A stretch of DNA of 64,000 nt from Hydrogenophaga pseudoflava (GTDB lineage: Bacteria > Pseudomonadota > Gammaproteobacteria > Burkholderiales > Burkholderiaceae_C). Position numbers and translations under genes: made by a program. Of the stretch, positions 8,260 to 16,457 are shown piece by piece (the stretch's first letter is position 1; each line of letters starts with the position of its first letter). Under the pieces are notes generated by a model. That model saw nothing but the letters and a program-made list of their open reading frames with translations. It had not been told where the DNA came from and did not search any database. The stretch is taken from the NCBI RefSeq assembly GCF_031020795.1, contig NZ_JAVHJP010000006.1:329944-393943 (forward strand). Direction: 5' to 3'.

Positions 8260-9297
8260 ATGCAACAACCCAAAGTCAGTGTGCGAGGTCTGTACAAGAT
8301 CTTCGGCGACAACATCTCAGAAGCGCAGAAGCTGCTGGCCCAGGGGCTCGGCAAGGACGAAGTTTTCTCACGAACCGGTCACGTGGTCGGCGTGAACAAC
8401 GTGAGCTTCGACGTCGCGGCCGGCGACATCTACGTGCTCATGGGCCTCTCGGGTTCGGGCAAGTCCACGCTGATCCGGCTCATCAACCGTCTGGTGGAAC
8501 CGTCCTCCGGCTCGATCAACATCGACGGCGAAGACATTGCCAGGCTGCCACCGCACGAGCTGGTGAAGTGGCGCCGCCGGCGTGTGGCCATGGTGTTCCA
8601 GTCGTTCGCGCTGATGCCGCACCGCAGCGTGCTGGACAACGCGGCCTTCGGCCTGGAGATGGCCGGCGTGGACCGCAGGACGCGCGAGGAACGCGCCATG
8701 GCCGTGCTGGGCCAGGTGGGCCTGCAGACTTACGCGGCCAAGTACCCCTCGCAGCTCTCGGGCGGCATGCAGCAGCGCGTGGGCCTGGCGCGCGCGTTGG
8801 CGGTGGACCCGGACATCCTGCTCATGGACGAGGCCTTCTCGGCGCTCGACCCGCTCAAGCGCGTGGAGATGCAGGGCCTGATGCTGGAGCTGCAGCGCGA
8901 GCATCGGCGCACCGTGATCTTCGTCTCTCACGACCTCGAGGAAGCGCTGCGCATCGGCAGCCGCATCGGCATCATGGAAGGCGGCAACCTGGTCCAGGAA
9001 GGCACGGCGCACGAGATCATCACGCGCCCGGCCAACGACTATGTGCGCCGCTTCTTCAAGGGCGTGGACACCTCGCGCTACCTCACCGCCGTGGACCTGC
9101 TGGACAGCTCCCTGCAGGGCCAGAGCTTCGGCGACCACCAGCGCATTGCGGCCAGCACCCCGCTGCCCGAGGCCATGAAGATCGTGCTGGGCATCGACCA
9201 GCCGGTGAGCGTGTTCGACGACACCAACCGCCTGCTGGGCGCCATCTCCGCCCGCAGCCTGCTCCAGAAAATCGCACAAGAGGCCCGCCATGTCTGA
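8260..9297 (+). CDS. proV: Quaternary-amine ABC transporter ATP-binding protein (ProV/OpuAA type)
   Basis: ATPase of a glycine betaine/choline importer. It is 345 residues from ATG 8260, which follows a GAGG site; an upstream in-frame ATG at 8206 lies inside an inverted repeat and is less likely. Walker A GLSGSGKSTL is at about residue 62, followed by the signature LSGGMQQRVGLARAL and Walker B LLMDEAFSALDPL. The C-terminus continues into a partial CBS-like region (SVFDDTNRLLGAISARSL), as in ProV. The permease gene overlaps its 3' end. The binding protein is not adjacent; choX at 27039-27977 is the likely partner. Confidence 0.9.
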   Translation: MQQPKVSVRGLYKIFGDNISEAQKLLAQGLGKDEVFSRTGHVVGVNNVSFDVAAGDIYVLMGLSGSGKSTLIRLINRLVEPSSGSINIDGEDIARLPPHELVKWRRRRVAMVFQSFALMPHRSVLDNAAFGLEMAGVDRRTREERAMAVLGQVGLQTYAAKYPSQLSGGMQQRVGLARALAVDPDILLMDEAFSALDPLKRVEMQGLMLELQREHRRTVIFVSHDLEEALRIGSRIGIMEGGNLVQEGTAHEIITRPANDYVRRFFKGVDTSRYLTAVDLLDSSLQGQSFGDHQRIAASTPLPEAMKIVLGIDQPVSVFDDTNRLLGAISARSLLQKIAQEARHV

Positions 9298-10162
9298 TCT
9301 GCTGTCCCAGGTAACCCAAGCGTCCGAGAACATGCTGCCCCTCGGGCGCTGGGTCAACGCCGGCGTGCAGCTGATGCTGGAGCACGGCGCCGCCGTGTTC
9401 AACGGCATCGGTCTGATCGTCGAGCAGTTCGCCCAGTGGGTCGAGATCGTGATGCTGGCCATCCCGTTCTGGCTGGTGATCCTGGTGGCCATCGCGGTGA
9501 GCGTGCGGCGAGTGGGCTGGCGCTTCGGTGGTTTCGTGGCGCTGTCCGCGGCGCTGATCGTGGTGACCGGCTTCTGGCAGCAGACCATGGTCACGCTGGC
9601 GCTGACCCTCTCGGCCACCTTCATCAGCCTGTTCTACGGCATTCCGCTGGGCATCTGGTGTTCGCGCGCACCACGCGTCAACGCGGTCATCCGGCCGATG
9701 CTGGACTTCATGCAGACCATGCCGGCCTTCGTCTACCTGATCCCCGCGGCCATGCTGTTCGGCCTGGGCCGCGTGCCCGGCATCCTGGCCACCGTGATCT
9801 TCGCCATGCCGCCGGTGGTGCGCCTGACCAGCCTGGGCATCCGCCAGGTCAGCGCCGAGCAGGTGGAGGCCGGGAACGCCTTCGGCTGCACCTCGACCCA
9901 GCTGCTGTTCAAGGTGCAGCTGCCGATCGCGCTGCCCACCATCATGGCGGGCGTGAACCAGACCATCATGATGGCGCTGTCGATGGTGATCATCGCGTCC
10001 ATGGTCGGCGCCGGCGGGCTGGGCAACGATGTGCTGGCCAGCATCCAGCGGCTGGACATCGGGCTCGGGTTTGAAAGCGGCCTGGCCGTGGTGCTGCTGG
10101 CCATCATCCTGGACCGCATCACTGAAAGCTTCGGCGCCGCCCGCGAGAAAAACCGCAGCTGA
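9290..10162 (+). CDS. proW: Quaternary-amine ABC transporter permease (ProW type)
   Basis: Inner-membrane channel of the glycine betaine/choline importer. It is 290 residues with about six membrane helices (first near residues 55-70, FWLVILVAIAVSV). The binding-protein-dependent transport signature EAGNAFGCTSTQLLFKVQLP is the EAA loop that docks on the ATPase. The start overlaps the ATPase gene by 8 nt. It is followed after 18 nt by gbdR, so transporter and regulator may share a transcript. Confidence 0.9.
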   Translation: MSDLLSQVTQASENMLPLGRWVNAGVQLMLEHGAAVFNGIGLIVEQFAQWVEIVMLAIPFWLVILVAIAVSVRRVGWRFGGFVALSAALIVVTGFWQQTMVTLALTLSATFISLFYGIPLGIWCSRAPRVNAVIRPMLDFMQTMPAFVYLIPAAMLFGLGRVPGILATVIFAMPPVVRLTSLGIRQVSAEQVEAGNAFGCTSTQLLFKVQLPIALPTIMAGVNQTIMMALSMVIIASMVGAGGLGNDVLASIQRLDIGLGFESGLAVVLLAIILDRITESFGAAREKNRS

Positions 10163-10180
10163 CCTCACGAGGAGCGCCCC

Positions 10181-11245
10181 ATGACACGCCCCGCCCCCGC
10201 AGAGCCCCAGGCCAACGCCGCGCGCACGCCGCCCGCCGAGGGCTTCCACGTCGGCTTCGTGCTGCTCGACAACTTCTCCATGATCGCGTTCGCCAACGCC
10301 GTGGAGACGCTGCGCATGGCCAACTACATCAGCCGCCGCCCGCTCTACCGCTGGACCGTGGTCGAAGCCGACGCGACCCAGCCAGTGGCCAGCAACGGGC
10401 TGACCGTGTCGTCCAGCGGGCGCGCGGAAGACCTCGCAGCCTGCGACCTGGTGCTGGTGTGCGGTGGCATCAACGTGCGCCAGGTCACCACCGAGCCGGT
10501 GCGCCGGCTGCTGCGCCAGTGCGCGGCCCGCGGCGCGGCCATGGGCGCGCTGTGCACCGGCTCGTTCGCGCTGGCCGGCGCCGGCCTGCTCGACGGCTAC
10601 CGCTGCGCCATCCACTGGGAGAACCTGGCCGCCATCAGCGAAGAGTTTCCGAAGGTGCGCTTCACGCCCGAGGTGTTCATCTTCGACCGCGACCGCATCA
10701 CCTGCTCCGGCGGCACCGCGCCGCTGCACCTGATGCTGCACCTGGTGCGCGGACATCACGGCGCCAAGCTGGTGATGGCGATCTCCGAACAGTTCATCGT
10801 CGAGCGGCTGCGCGCCAGCAGCGACCGCCAGCGCATCCCGCAGCCCGAGTGCATCGGCCCGGGCTACCAGCACCTCACGGAGGCCGCCGAAATCATGGCG
10901 GCCAACATCGAGGAGCCGATCTCTCTGATCGAGCTGGCCGGCTTGGTCGGGCTGTCGCTGCGCCAGCTCGAACGCCTGTTCAACCGCTACTTCAGCATGA
11001 ACCCGGCGCAGTACTACCTGAACCTGCGGCTGCGGCGCGCGCAGGAGCTGCTGACGCACAGCAGCCAGCCCATCATGCAGGTCACGGTGGCCTGCGGCTT
11101 CCAGTCCTCGTCCCACTTCTGCAAGGCCTACCGCAATCTCTTCGGCCATGCGCCCAGCGACGAGCGCCGCCGCCAGGCACAGGAGGCCGCCACCGGCCGT
11201 GCCCAGGCCGTCCGCGACAAGCCGGTGCTGATGCGCGCGGCCTGA
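10181..11245 (+). CDS. gbdR: GATase1-AraC transcriptional regulator, GbdR-like
   Basis: Probable activator of the betaine catabolic genes in response to glycine betaine or dimethylglycine. It is 354 residues. The N-terminal DJ-1/PfpI-type class I amidotransferase-like sensor domain contains GALCTGSFALAGAGLLDG. The C-terminal AraC double HTH is residues about 240-335, with SLRQLERLFNRYF and QSSSHFCKAYRNLFG. This architecture and its place directly behind the transporter and gbc/dgc genes match GbdR of Pseudomonas. A second regulator of the same family lies at 12571-13596. A GAGGAGC ribosome site precedes the ATG. Confidence 0.85.
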   Translation: MTRPAPAEPQANAARTPPAEGFHVGFVLLDNFSMIAFANAVETLRMANYISRRPLYRWTVVEADATQPVASNGLTVSSSGRAEDLAACDLVLVCGGINVRQVTTEPVRRLLRQCAARGAAMGALCTGSFALAGAGLLDGYRCAIHWENLAAISEEFPKVRFTPEVFIFDRDRITCSGGTAPLHLMLHLVRGHHGAKLVMAISEQFIVERLRASSDRQRIPQPECIGPGYQHLTEAAEIMAANIEEPISLIELAGLVGLSLRQLERLFNRYFSMNPAQYYLNLRLRRAQELLTHSSQPIMQVTVACGFQSSSHFCKAYRNLFGHAPSDERRRQAQEAATGRAQAVRDKPVLMRAA

Positions 11246-11326
11246 CGCGCCGCGCCCTGCCGCCGCAGGGCAACTTGGCGTCGCCGGAAGTCAAGTGATG
11301 CCGCCCTGATCTGTGAAATTCCCTCC

Positions 11327-11344
11327 GGGGGGAACCATCCCCCC
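11327..11344 (+). promoter_or_regulatory. GC hairpin just upstream of the fdhA ribosome site
   Basis: GGGGGG (11327-11332), loop AACCAT, CCCCCC (11339-11344): a perfect 6-bp all-GC stem ending 10 nt before the GAGGAG ribosome site of the formaldehyde dehydrogenase gene. A second hairpin, GCCCTGC-CGCC-GCAGGGC, lies at 11254-11271 just after gbdR and lacks a U-tract. They may reduce read-through or set mRNA stability; the role is inference. Confidence 0.4.
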
Positions 11345-11366
11345 GCATCCAACAGAGGAGATACAC

Positions 11367-12569
11367 ATGTCAGCCAACCGAGGTGTCGTCTACATGGGCC
11401 AGGGCCAGGTCGAGGTCCAGTCCATTCCCTTTCCCGAACTGTTGAACCCGATGGGCCGCACGGCCCAGCACGGGGTCATCCTGAAGGTGCTCACCACCAA
11501 CATCTGCGGCTCGGACCAGCACATGGTGCGCGGCCGCACCACCGCCCCCACCGGCCTGGTGCTGGGGCACGAGATCACCGGCGAGGTGCTCGAAGTCGGG
11601 CGCGATGTCGAGACGCTGCAGCGCGGCGACATCGTCTCCGTGCCGTTCAACGTGGCTTGCGGGCGCTGCCGCACCTGCAAGGAGCAGCACACCGGCGTCT
11701 GCCTGAGCGTGAACCCCTCGCGTGCGGGTGGCGCCTACGGCTATGTCGACATGGGCGGCTGGATCGGCGGCCAGGCCGAGTACGTGATGGTGCCCTACGC
11801 CGATTTCAACCTCCTGAAGTTCCCGGACCGCGCACAGGCGTTCGAGAAGATCCGCGACCTGACTTGCCTCTCCGACATCCTCCCCACGGGCTACCACGGC
11901 GCCGTGACGGCCGGTGTGGGCACGGGCAGCACGGTCTACGTGGCCGGCGCCGGGCCGGTCGGTCTCGCAGCCGCGGCCTCGGCGCGACTGCTGGGCGCGG
12001 CGGTGGTCATCGTCGGCGACGTCAACCCGGCGCGTCTGGTGCATGCGCGCAAGGTCGGCTTCGAGACGGTGGACCTGTCGCAGGACGCCGGCCTGGGCGA
12101 ACAGATCGCCCAGATCCTCGGCACGCCCGAGGTGGACTGCGCCGTCGACGCCGTGGGCTTCGAGGCGCGCGGCCACGGCCACGCCGGCTCGCAGGAAGAG
12201 GCGCCCGCCACCGTGCTCAACTCGCTCATGGAGGTCACACGCGCGGCTGGCAAGATTGGCATCCCGGGCCTGTATGTGACGGAAGACCCGGGCGCGGCCG
12301 ACAAGGCGGCCAAGAGCGGCTCGCTGAGCATCCGCCTGGGCCTGGGCTGGGCCAAGTCGCACAGCTTCTTCACCGGGCAGACCCCGGTCATGAAGTACAA
12401 CCGCGCCCTCATGCAAGCGATCCTGTGGGACCGCATCCACATCGCCGACGTGGTGGGCGTCGAGGTGATCTCCCTCAAGGACGCGCCCCGGGGGTATGCG
12501 GCCTTCGACGCGGGCGCGCCGAAGAAATTCGTCATCGACCCGCACGACCAGCTGAAGCTGGCCGCCTGA
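11367..12569 (+). CDS. fdhA: Glutathione-independent formaldehyde dehydrogenase
   Basis: Zinc- and NAD-dependent oxidation of formaldehyde to formate, needed because each demethylation step upstream releases formaldehyde. It is 400 residues from ATG 11367 after GAGGAG. Catalytic zinc ligands appear in NICGSDQHMV (Cys about 47) and GHEITGEV. The structural zinc site is CGRCRTCKEQHTGVC (residues about 98-112). The NAD fold is marked by GAGPVGLAAAASARLLGA. Length and the long insert after the structural zinc match FdhA of Pseudomonas putida. Convergent with the AraC-type gene at 12571, separated by a single base. Confidence 0.93.
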   Translation: MSANRGVVYMGQGQVEVQSIPFPELLNPMGRTAQHGVILKVLTTNICGSDQHMVRGRTTAPTGLVLGHEITGEVLEVGRDVETLQRGDIVSVPFNVACGRCRTCKEQHTGVCLSVNPSRAGGAYGYVDMGGWIGGQAEYVMVPYADFNLLKFPDRAQAFEKIRDLTCLSDILPTGYHGAVTAGVGTGSTVYVAGAGPVGLAAAASARLLGAAVVIVGDVNPARLVHARKVGFETVDLSQDAGLGEQIAQILGTPEVDCAVDAVGFEARGHGHAGSQEEAPATVLNSLMEVTRAAGKIGIPGLYVTEDPGAADKAAKSGSLSIRLGLGWAKSHSFFTGQTPVMKYNRALMQAILWDRIHIADVVGVEVISLKDAPRGYAAFDAGAPKKFVIDPHDQLKLAA

Positions 12570-12570
12570 G

Positions 12571-13596
12571 TCAGGAGCCGGCAGGGTCCGCGCCAGTCCC
12601 CGACAGCGAGGGGGCTGGCGCGCCGGCCCGCTGGCGCACGCTGGAAGGCGAGACGCCGAACTCGGCGCGGAAACGGCTGGCAAAGTGCGACGGGTTCTTG
12701 TACCCGCACTTCAGCGCCACCGCGTACAGCGGCTCGGTGGCCGTGTGCAGCAACTGCCGCGCTCGCTCCAGCCGGAACTTCTCCCCGAACGCCGAGGGCG
12801 TCATGCCCAGGTCCCGCACGAACAGCCGCTCCATCTGGCGCGTGCTCAGGTGCACCCGCCGCGCCACCTCCTCCACCGCCAGCGCCTGCTCGCAGGTCTG
12901 CTCGATCAGCAGCACCGCCTTGCGCACCCTCGGGTCCATCGCCGTCGCCTGCGGCAGCGACAGCGGCTGCGGCGTCGAGGCCGGCAGCTGCTGCTCCTCG
13001 ATCAGGATGCGCAGCGCCTTCTGCGCCCGCTCCCGCCCGCCGTGCGCGGCGATCAGGTGCGAGGCCGCGTGCACGACGCTGGTCCCCCCCGCGCAGGTGA
13101 TGCGGTTATGGTCCACCACGAACAGCTCGGCCGAGGTGGCGCTGAGCTCCGGGAATTCGGCGGCGAAGGCCTCGTGGTGGTACCAGCTGACGCAGCAGCG
13201 CCGCCCCGTCATCAGGCCCAGCCGCGCCAGCACGAACGAGCCGGTGCACAGGCCCACCAGTGGCACCCCTTTGGCATCGGCCTGCACCAGGTACTGCTGC
13301 AGCGCCGGCGCGCACCGCGGTCCGTCGGTCAGGCCGCCGACCACCACCACGTAGTCGAAGCTGGCCGGGTCCACCAGCTCCGAGGTGGGCCGCACCTCCA
13401 GCCCAGAGCTGGAGCGGATCGGCCGCATGTCGTGGCTGAGCACCGTCCAGCGGCAGTGGATCGGGCGGCTGCGGTCGCCCTCGTCGGCCGCCAGGCGCAG
13501 CGCGTCCACAAAGGCCGACATCGCCACCAGCGTGAAGTTCGGACACAGCACGAACCCCACCCAGAGCGACGGGCCGCGGCGCTCCAGCGTTCTCAT
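12571..13596 (-). CDS. GATase1-AraC transcriptional regulator (second in the island)
   Basis: AraC-type regulator of 341 residues starting at ATG 13596. The N-terminal DJ-1/PfpI-like ligand domain contains GLCTGSFVLARLGLMTGRRC and ITCAGGTSVVHAASHLIAAH. The C-terminal HTH contains STRQMERLFVRDLGMTPSAF and GYKNPSHFASRFRAEFGVSP. Same family as GbdR, SouR, CdhR and ArgR. It is the last gene of the glyA-sox-purU run, 10 nt after the EamA gene, which suggests a ligand from this pathway such as sarcosine; that is inference. Confidence 0.85.
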   Translation of the reverse strand: MRTLERRGPSLWVGFVLCPNFTLVAMSAFVDALRLAADEGDRSRPIHCRWTVLSHDMRPIRSSSGLEVRPTSELVDPASFDYVVVVGGLTDGPRCAPALQQYLVQADAKGVPLVGLCTGSFVLARLGLMTGRRCCVSWYHHEAFAAEFPELSATSAELFVVDHNRITCAGGTSVVHAASHLIAAHGGRERAQKALRILIEEQQLPASTPQPLSLPQATAMDPRVRKAVLLIEQTCEQALAVEEVARRVHLSTRQMERLFVRDLGMTPSAFGEKFRLERARQLLHTATEPLYAVALKCGYKNPSHFASRFRAEFGVSPSSVRQRAGAPAPSLSGTGADPAGS

Positions 13597-13606
13597 CGGC
13601 CGGCCC

Positions 13607-14530
13607 TCACGACGGCACACCCGCCGTGGTGCGCAGCGGCACCGGGCGGGAGGCCAGGTAGACACCGGGCAACAGCAGCGCCGCGCCCCACAGGTGGTAC
13701 CAGCCCAGCGACTCGCCCAGCAGCCACCAGGCCGCCAGCGCACCGTAGAGCGGGCTGAGGTACAGCGTCGCGGCCACCTTGCTGGCGCCCAGGATCTGCT
13801 GCGACCAGCCGTACAGGCCGAAGGCCATCAGGCCCGGGATCAGGGCCGCGACGATGCCCATGAGCCAGGCCTGCGGGCCGATCACCGGGGTGCCGGGCTG
13901 CGCCATCTCCCAGGCGGTGCCCGCCGCCAGGAACGGCACCGATCCCCAGGCGATGACGGCCAGCCGCGCGGCGGCGCCGAGCGGGCTGCGCCAGTGGGCC
14001 AGCAGCAGCGCATAGAGCGCCCAGCAGACCACGCCGGCCAGGATCCAGAGATCACCTTCGACGAAGCGGAAGTCGGCCAGCCCCGCCCACTGCCCCTGCA
14101 CCACCACGTGCAGCACGCCGAACAGGGCCAGGGCCACCCCCAGCCACTGCAGCGGCCCCATGCGCTCGTGCAGCCACAGCGCCGAGCACACCGCGATCAG
14201 CGCAGGCGCGGCGGAATAGATGAGGCCGATGTTGGTGGCCGTGGTGGTCCGGCCGCCGATGTAGACCCAGGCCCCGCAGGCCACCATGCCCAGGAAGCCC
14301 AGCACCAGGTGGTGGTGCCAGGTGCGGGCAATGTGCACCCATTCGCGCCGCAGCTCCTCGTGCACCAGCACGGTCAAGAGCACCCCGGCGATGCCCCAGC
14401 GCATCAGGCCCAGCGTGTAGGGCTCGACCACGCCCGGCGCCACGCGGGCCATCAGGTTGTTGAGCGTCCACAGCAGCGGGATCAGCCAGATCGACAGCCG
14501 GGCCAGCCGGACATGGGCGGGGTTGTGCAT
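13607..14530 (-). CDS. EamA/DMT-family membrane transporter
   Basis: Ten-helix drug/metabolite transporter family protein of 307 residues, built from two EamA repeats of about 140 residues each. Hydrophobic stretches such as LTVLVHEEL, IALIPGLMAFGLYGWSQQIL and KVAATLYLSPLYGALAAWWL are visible. The start at 14530 was chosen because the protein begins there with a short polar tail before the first helix. It sits 13 nt after purU and 10 nt before the AraC gene, so it is probably in the sarcosine operon. Substrate unknown; an amino-acid or betaine-pathway intermediate exporter is possible. Confidence 0.85.
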   Translation of the reverse strand: MHNPAHVRLARLSIWLIPLLWTLNNLMARVAPGVVEPYTLGLMRWGIAGVLLTVLVHEELRREWVHIARTWHHHLVLGFLGMVACGAWVYIGGRTTTATNIGLIYSAAPALIAVCSALWLHERMGPLQWLGVALALFGVLHVVVQGQWAGLADFRFVEGDLWILAGVVCWALYALLLAHWRSPLGAAARLAVIAWGSVPFLAAGTAWEMAQPGTPVIGPQAWLMGIVAALIPGLMAFGLYGWSQQILGASKVAATLYLSPLYGALAAWWLLGESLGWYHLWGAALLLPGVYLASRPVPLRTTAGVPS

Positions 14531-14543
14531 CGGCCCCGGCGCC

Positions 14544-15422
14544 CTAGCGCAGCACCACCGTCCGCAGCCCATTGATGAATACCCGGTGCTCCAGTACATA
14601 GCGCAGCGCCCGGCCCAGCGCCAGGCACTCCACGCTGCGGCCGGTGCTCAGCAGCTGCTCGGGGCTGTAGGCATGGTCCACGCGCTCCAGCGCCTGCTCG
14701 ATGATCGGGCCCTCGTCGAGGTCGCTGGTGGCGAAGTGGGCCGTGGCGCCGATCAGCTTGACGCCACGCGCGTGCGCCTGTTCGTAGGGGCGCGCTCCCT
14801 TGAATCCGGGCAGGAAGGAATGGTGGATGTTGATGACGCGGCCGGCCAGCTTCTCGCACATCTCCTCGGACAGCACCTGCATGTAGCGCGCCAGCACCAC
14901 CAGCTCGGCCTCGTGCTGCTCGATGCAGGCCAGCAAGGCGGCCTCCTGCTGCGGCTTGGTGTCGGCGGTGATCGGCAGATGGTGGAAGGCGATGCCCTCG
15001 GCCACCGCCAGCGGGCCCAGGTCGGCGTGGTTGGACACCACCGCCACCACGTCCATGTTCAGCTCCTTGCGGCGCCACTGGGCCAGCAGGTCGCGCAGGC
15101 AGTGGTCGGCCTTGGAGACCATGATCATCACGCGCATCGGGCGGCTGAGGTCGTGGATGCCGCCCTCGGCGCCGACGAAACTGTCCATCAGCCGCGCATA
15201 GGCCTCGCGCAGCGCGGCGATGCCGCTGGCCTTGGCGCCGTCGAGACGGAACACGATGCGCACGTAGAAGCGCGAGACCAGGGCGTCGTCGAACACCGCG
15301 AACTCTTCGATGTAGGCGCCGTGCTTCTCCAGCAGGGCCACCATGGCGGCCACCTGGCCCTGGGCGCTGGTGACCGCCAGGGTCAGCACATAGCGGTGGG
15401 TGTCATTGCGCGAGGCTTGCAT
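14544..15422 (-). CDS. purU: Formyltetrahydrofolate deformylase
   Basis: Hydrolyses 10-formyl-THF to formate and THF, regenerating folate for the sarcosine oxidase and GlyA steps. It is 292 residues. The N-terminal ACT-like domain is residues about 8-90. The C-terminal formyltransferase-like domain contains VAVVSNHADL, INIHHSFLPGFKGARPYEQA and IGATAHFATSDLDEGPII, with the catalytic Asn/His/Asp region in place. The start overlaps the folB-like gene by 20 nt. Confidence 0.94.
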   Translation of the reverse strand: MQASRNDTHRYVLTLAVTSAQGQVAAMVALLEKHGAYIEEFAVFDDALVSRFYVRIVFRLDGAKASGIAALREAYARLMDSFVGAEGGIHDLSRPMRVMIMVSKADHCLRDLLAQWRRKELNMDVVAVVSNHADLGPLAVAEGIAFHHLPITADTKPQQEAALLACIEQHEAELVVLARYMQVLSEEMCEKLAGRVINIHHSFLPGFKGARPYEQAHARGVKLIGATAHFATSDLDEGPIIEQALERVDHAYSPEQLLSTGRSVECLALGRALRYVLEHRVFINGLRTVVLR

Positions 15423-15855
15423 GGGGTTCCCCGTGGGTGGTGAGGGTGTGGATCAGGGCCTGGGTCGCGGCCGTCTGCCGCTGCAGCGCCTCGAACTCGG
15501 CGCGCGTGCAGGCGCGCTCCATGCCGACCGCCAGCGCCTGCTGGCTCACGCGCTGCTTGTAGAGACCGACCCAGACGTGGCGCACGCGCGGGTCGGTGGC
15601 GAACAGGAACCCGATCACCTGGTTGACGCGCGTCTCCAGCAGCGGCGTGTGCGGCGAGGCCGGCCACTCCTGCGTCAGCCAGCGGCACAGCGGCTCGTAG
15701 TCGAAGCATTCCTGCAGCGCACCGGGCGCGGCGGCGGCCTCGCCGGTCGCGGTCAGGCTCACCCACACCGGCTGGGCGTCCCGCTCGTGCTCGTAGATGC
15801 CCACGGGCAGCTGCGTCGCCAGCCGCTCGATGCGCACAGTCCAGGTGGCGTTCAT
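15403..15855 (-). CDS. Dihydroneopterin aldolase (FolB)-like protein
   Basis: FolB-fold protein of 150 residues, longer than the usual 120 because of a tail of about 25 residues. Seen features: GIYEHERDAQ (position of the active-site Glu), FDYEPL (Tyr), LLETRVNQVIGFL, and LYKQRV (position of the catalytic Lys). It lies between soxG and purU with overlaps on both sides, so it is clearly part of the operon. It may raise pterin/folate supply for C1 transfer, or may have been recruited to another pterin-binding role; activity is not shown by sequence alone. Confidence 0.78.
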   Translation of the reverse strand: MNATWTVRIERLATQLPVGIYEHERDAQPVWVSLTATGEAAAAPGALQECFDYEPLCRWLTQEWPASPHTPLLETRVNQVIGFLFATDPRVRHVWVGLYKQRVSQQALAVGMERACTRAEFEALQRQTAATQALIHTLTTHGEPHASLAQ

Positions 15856-16457
15856 GGGAAGCGCCGGACCACCAGGCCGCACTCGGGCGTGCAGCGCTCC
15901 AGCATCAGCCAGACGTAGCGCTGGAAGCTGTTGCGCACCAGCACCTCGTAGGCCGGGGCGGCCTCGGTCTGCCACAGCCACACCGAGGCTTTGAAGAACA
16001 CCGAACCCGCGGCCGATCCCGGCTGGAACACGCGCGGGTGCAGGTCCAGCGGGCAGCCCTGTGCCAGCACCTCGCGCACCGGCTGGCCGCTGAGGTGCAG
16101 CACGGTGTAGCCGCTGCTGACGTCGGTGACCGCGACGTGCTGGCCGGCCAGGGCCTGCCGAAGGCGCGCCTCGATCGTGGCGGCCTTCCCCTTGGCGCCG
16201 ATCACGAACCAGTCGTCCGGCCCCACCCAGACGATGCGGTGGGTGTCGTTGGCCAGCGTGGTGCAGGCCCCGGTGGGCAGCTCCAGGCCCAGGGCCTGGG
16301 CCACGCCTTCGCGGAAGGCCGCGTCGTCGGGGTTGCCGCGCAGGTTGAGCACGGACAGGCCGTGGCGCCAGCCGGCCAGCAGGGACTGTTCGGTGGAGGC
16401 GCGGGCGGTGGGCACGCGGCCCATGGCCGCGGCAGGGCGGTGGGAGGTATCAAGCAT
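15852..16457 (-). CDS. soxG: Sarcosine oxidase gamma subunit
   Basis: Smallest folate-domain-like subunit of heterotetrameric sarcosine oxidase, 201 residues, resembling an aminomethyltransferase fragment: VGPDDWFVIG, AVTDVSSGYTVLHLSG, GCPLDLHPRVF, EVLVRNSFQRYVW. Its start overlaps the soxA stop by 8 nt and its end overlaps the folB-like start by 4 nt, typical of tight translational coupling in sox operons. Confidence 0.92.
   Translation of the reverse strand: MLDTSHRPAAAMGRVPTARASTEQSLLAGWRHGLSVLNLRGNPDDAAFREGVAQALGLELPTGACTTLANDTHRIVWVGPDDWFVIGAKGKAATIEARLRQALAGQHVAVTDVSSGYTVLHLSGQPVREVLAQGCPLDLHPRVFQPGSAAGSVFFKASVWLWQTEAAPAYEVLVRNSFQRYVWLMLERCTPECGLVVRRFP

Noticed and set aside
9083..11149. 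A 688-codon minus-strand frame opposite the transporter and gbdR genes
   Set aside because: No recognisable domain and composition of an antisense frame; three well-defined genes occupy the other strand.
11254..11271. Hairpin after gbdR as an intrinsic terminator
   Set aside because: The stem is good but there is no U-tract after it.
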